Positions 6,069 to 6,501 of a DNA stretch of 6,501 nucleotides are shown here, piece by piece (the stretch's first letter is position 1; every line of letters starts with the position of its first letter). Made by a program: the position numbers and the translations under genes. Source of the stretch: Planctomycetia bacterium. GTDB lineage: Bacteria; Planctomycetota; Phycisphaerae; Phycisphaerales; UBA1924. The stretch is taken from the NCBI GenBank assembly GCA_005776545.1, contig SXOY01000249.1, positions 1 through 6,501 of the forward strand, in the 5' to 3' direction. The notes below the pieces were generated by a model. It saw only the letters and a list, made by a program, of their open reading frames with translations. It searched no databases and was not told the origin of the DNA.

Positions 6069-6095
6069 TATTGTAGTATATAATAATTATAGCAA
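6061..6095. other. Short AT-rich patch after the kinase gene
   Basis: The bases around and after the kinase stop (TAA 6066-6068) are almost entirely A and T, a sharp contrast with the surrounding genes. The patch lies between two convergent genes and has TATAAT-like words on both strands, but no gene starts nearby to use them. No function can be assigned. Confidence 0.3.
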
Positions 6096-6120
6096 CAGTG
6101 TAGCAGGCACTTGTGTCAAC

Positions 6121-6145
6121 AAAAAAAGCCCGACTTTCGTCGGGC
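6121..6145 (-). terminator. Intrinsic terminator of the dockerin-protein gene
   Basis: GCCCGAC (6128-6134) and GTCGGGC (6139-6145) form a perfect 7-bp GC-rich stem with a 4-nt loop. Read on the minus strand it is followed at once by seven T (A7 at 6121-6127 on the plus strand), a textbook intrinsic terminator 29 nt after the stop of the minus-strand gene. It may also end the kinase transcript from the other side, where the following CTCTGTTTATTTG is only moderately T-rich. Confidence 0.9.
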
Positions 6146-6174
6146 CTCTGTTTATTTGATTGTCGGATTGTGGA

Positions 6175-6501
6175 TCAGCAACCGAGTGAGAATGCATCGA
6201 CGAAATCGAGGTAGTCGAAGAAGTCGATGACGGTGTCGCCGTTGAAATCTGCAGATGGGTCGTTTGCCGAGAAGGCGTCGACAAAATCGAGGTAATCGAA
6301 GAAGTCGACGACGGTGTCGCCGTTGAAGTCCGCCGCACAACTGGGTGAACCGTTGCCTGGAATTGGCAGGTTGGTCAGGTCGAGCGAGCCATTGTTCTTG
6401 AAGTAGTACAACTTGGCGGTTCCGGTGACTGGGGCGGTGTTGGTTGTGACGGAGAACGTTGCCGCGGTTGAGTAGCGAAGGGCAGAGGAGTTAGAGTTCT
6501 G
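6175..6501 (-). CDS. C-terminus of a surface or secreted protein with a GC-type dockerin tail (partial)
   Basis: The minus-strand frame is open from the right edge to a TGA at 6175-6177, giving the last 108 residues of a longer protein whose start lies outside the window. The first ~50 visible residues are rich in Thr, Ser, Asn and Pro (such as ATFSVTTNTAPVTGTA and LDLTNLPIPG), like a beta-sandwich domain or linker of an extracellular protein. Two dockerin/EF-hand-type calcium loops follow, ADFNGDTVVDFFDYLDF (about 57-73) and ADFNGDTVIDFFDYLDF (84-100), 27 residues apart. Asp/Asn are present at loop positions 1, 3, 5, 9 and 12, but Thr replaces the usual Gly at position 6. A Cys precedes the first repeat (55) and another is the final residue (108). 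This Cys...Gly-Cys ending is, from memory, the GC-type dockerin of Phycisphaerae, probably an extracellular attachment or assembly module. The function of the main protein cannot be seen. Confidence 0.88.
   Translation of the reverse strand, partial: QNSNSSALRYSTAATFSVTTNTAPVTGTAKLYYFKNNGSLDLTNLPIPGNGSPSCAADFNGDTVVDFFDYLDFVDAFSANDPSADFNGDTVIDFFDYLDFVDAFSLGC
6194..6336 (-). repeat. Tandem dockerin repeat, 81-bp period
   Basis: Two 62-bp segments (6194-6255 and 6275-6336) are about 85-90% identical, with an 81-bp period corresponding to 27 residues. Most differences are at third codon positions, so the protein repeats are almost identical while the DNA has drifted, consistent with selection on the calcium-loop sequence or occasional conversion between the copies. 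Confidence 0.85.

Noticed and set aside
5181..6105. Ten-base direct repeat CAGTGTAGCA flanking the kinase gene (5181-5190 and 6096-6105), considered as attachment sites
   Set aside because: Many 10-mer pairs are expected by chance in 6.5 kb, and there is no integrase or compositional change that would mark an inserted element.
1..6501. CRISPR arrays, tRNA/rRNA genes, insertion sequences, toxin-antitoxin or phage-defence genes
   Set aside because: I looked on both strands and saw no regularly spaced repeats, cloverleaf sequences, transposase motifs or recognisable defence domains.

Overview
The window looks like chromosomal DNA from a planctomycete, most probably class Phycisphaerae. The best marker is the partial gene at the right edge, whose protein ends in two dockerin-type repeats of the form ADFNGDTVVDFFDYLDF and a terminal Gly-Cys. 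Tails of this kind are, from memory, typical of Phycisphaerae surface or secreted proteins. Weak Shine-Dalgarno sites and intermediate GC content are compatible with this. No rRNA, tRNA, CRISPR array or insertion sequence is visible.

Plus strand, 1-4030: the tail of an unidentified gene is followed by an M20D-family amidohydrolase (150-1418), a UvrC-type excinuclease subunit (1430-2863), a PyrE-like orotate phosphoribosyltransferase (2921-3481) and a small basic protein with a coiled coil and a HARE-HTH-like winged-helix domain (3590-4030). The first three complete genes are tightly spaced (11 and 57 nt) and probably co-transcribed. The fourth has its own Shine-Dalgarno site and a possible promoter. 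A strong bidirectional terminator hairpin (4060-4092) closes this block.

Minus strand, 4122-5156: a complete ParB chromosome-partitioning protein with the CTPase motifs, helix-turn-helix, ParA-interaction motif and C-terminal dimerisation domain. No parA lies next to it. A short intergenic region (5157-5276) separates it from a divergently transcribed, soluble sensor histidine kinase (5277-6068).

The most notable signal is a 14-bp perfect palindrome, GTTCCACGTGGAAC (5345-5358), inside the kinase reading frame about 190 bp upstream of parB. It is an excellent match to a chromosomal parS site. Together the parB gene and this site form a compact ParB/parS locus in which the centromere-like site is embedded in the coding sequence of a signalling gene. 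ParB loading there would be expected to coat both the parB promoter region and the kinase gene.

Right edge, 6121-6501: a terminator with a seven-base T tract on the minus strand and the 3' end of the GC-type dockerin protein gene. Other points worth a second look are the clean absence of the C-terminal (HhH)2 domain from UvrC and a glycine-rich insertion in the ParB CTP-binding fold. I see no complete novel multi-gene system; most genes are recognisable housekeeping types in an unusual arrangement.
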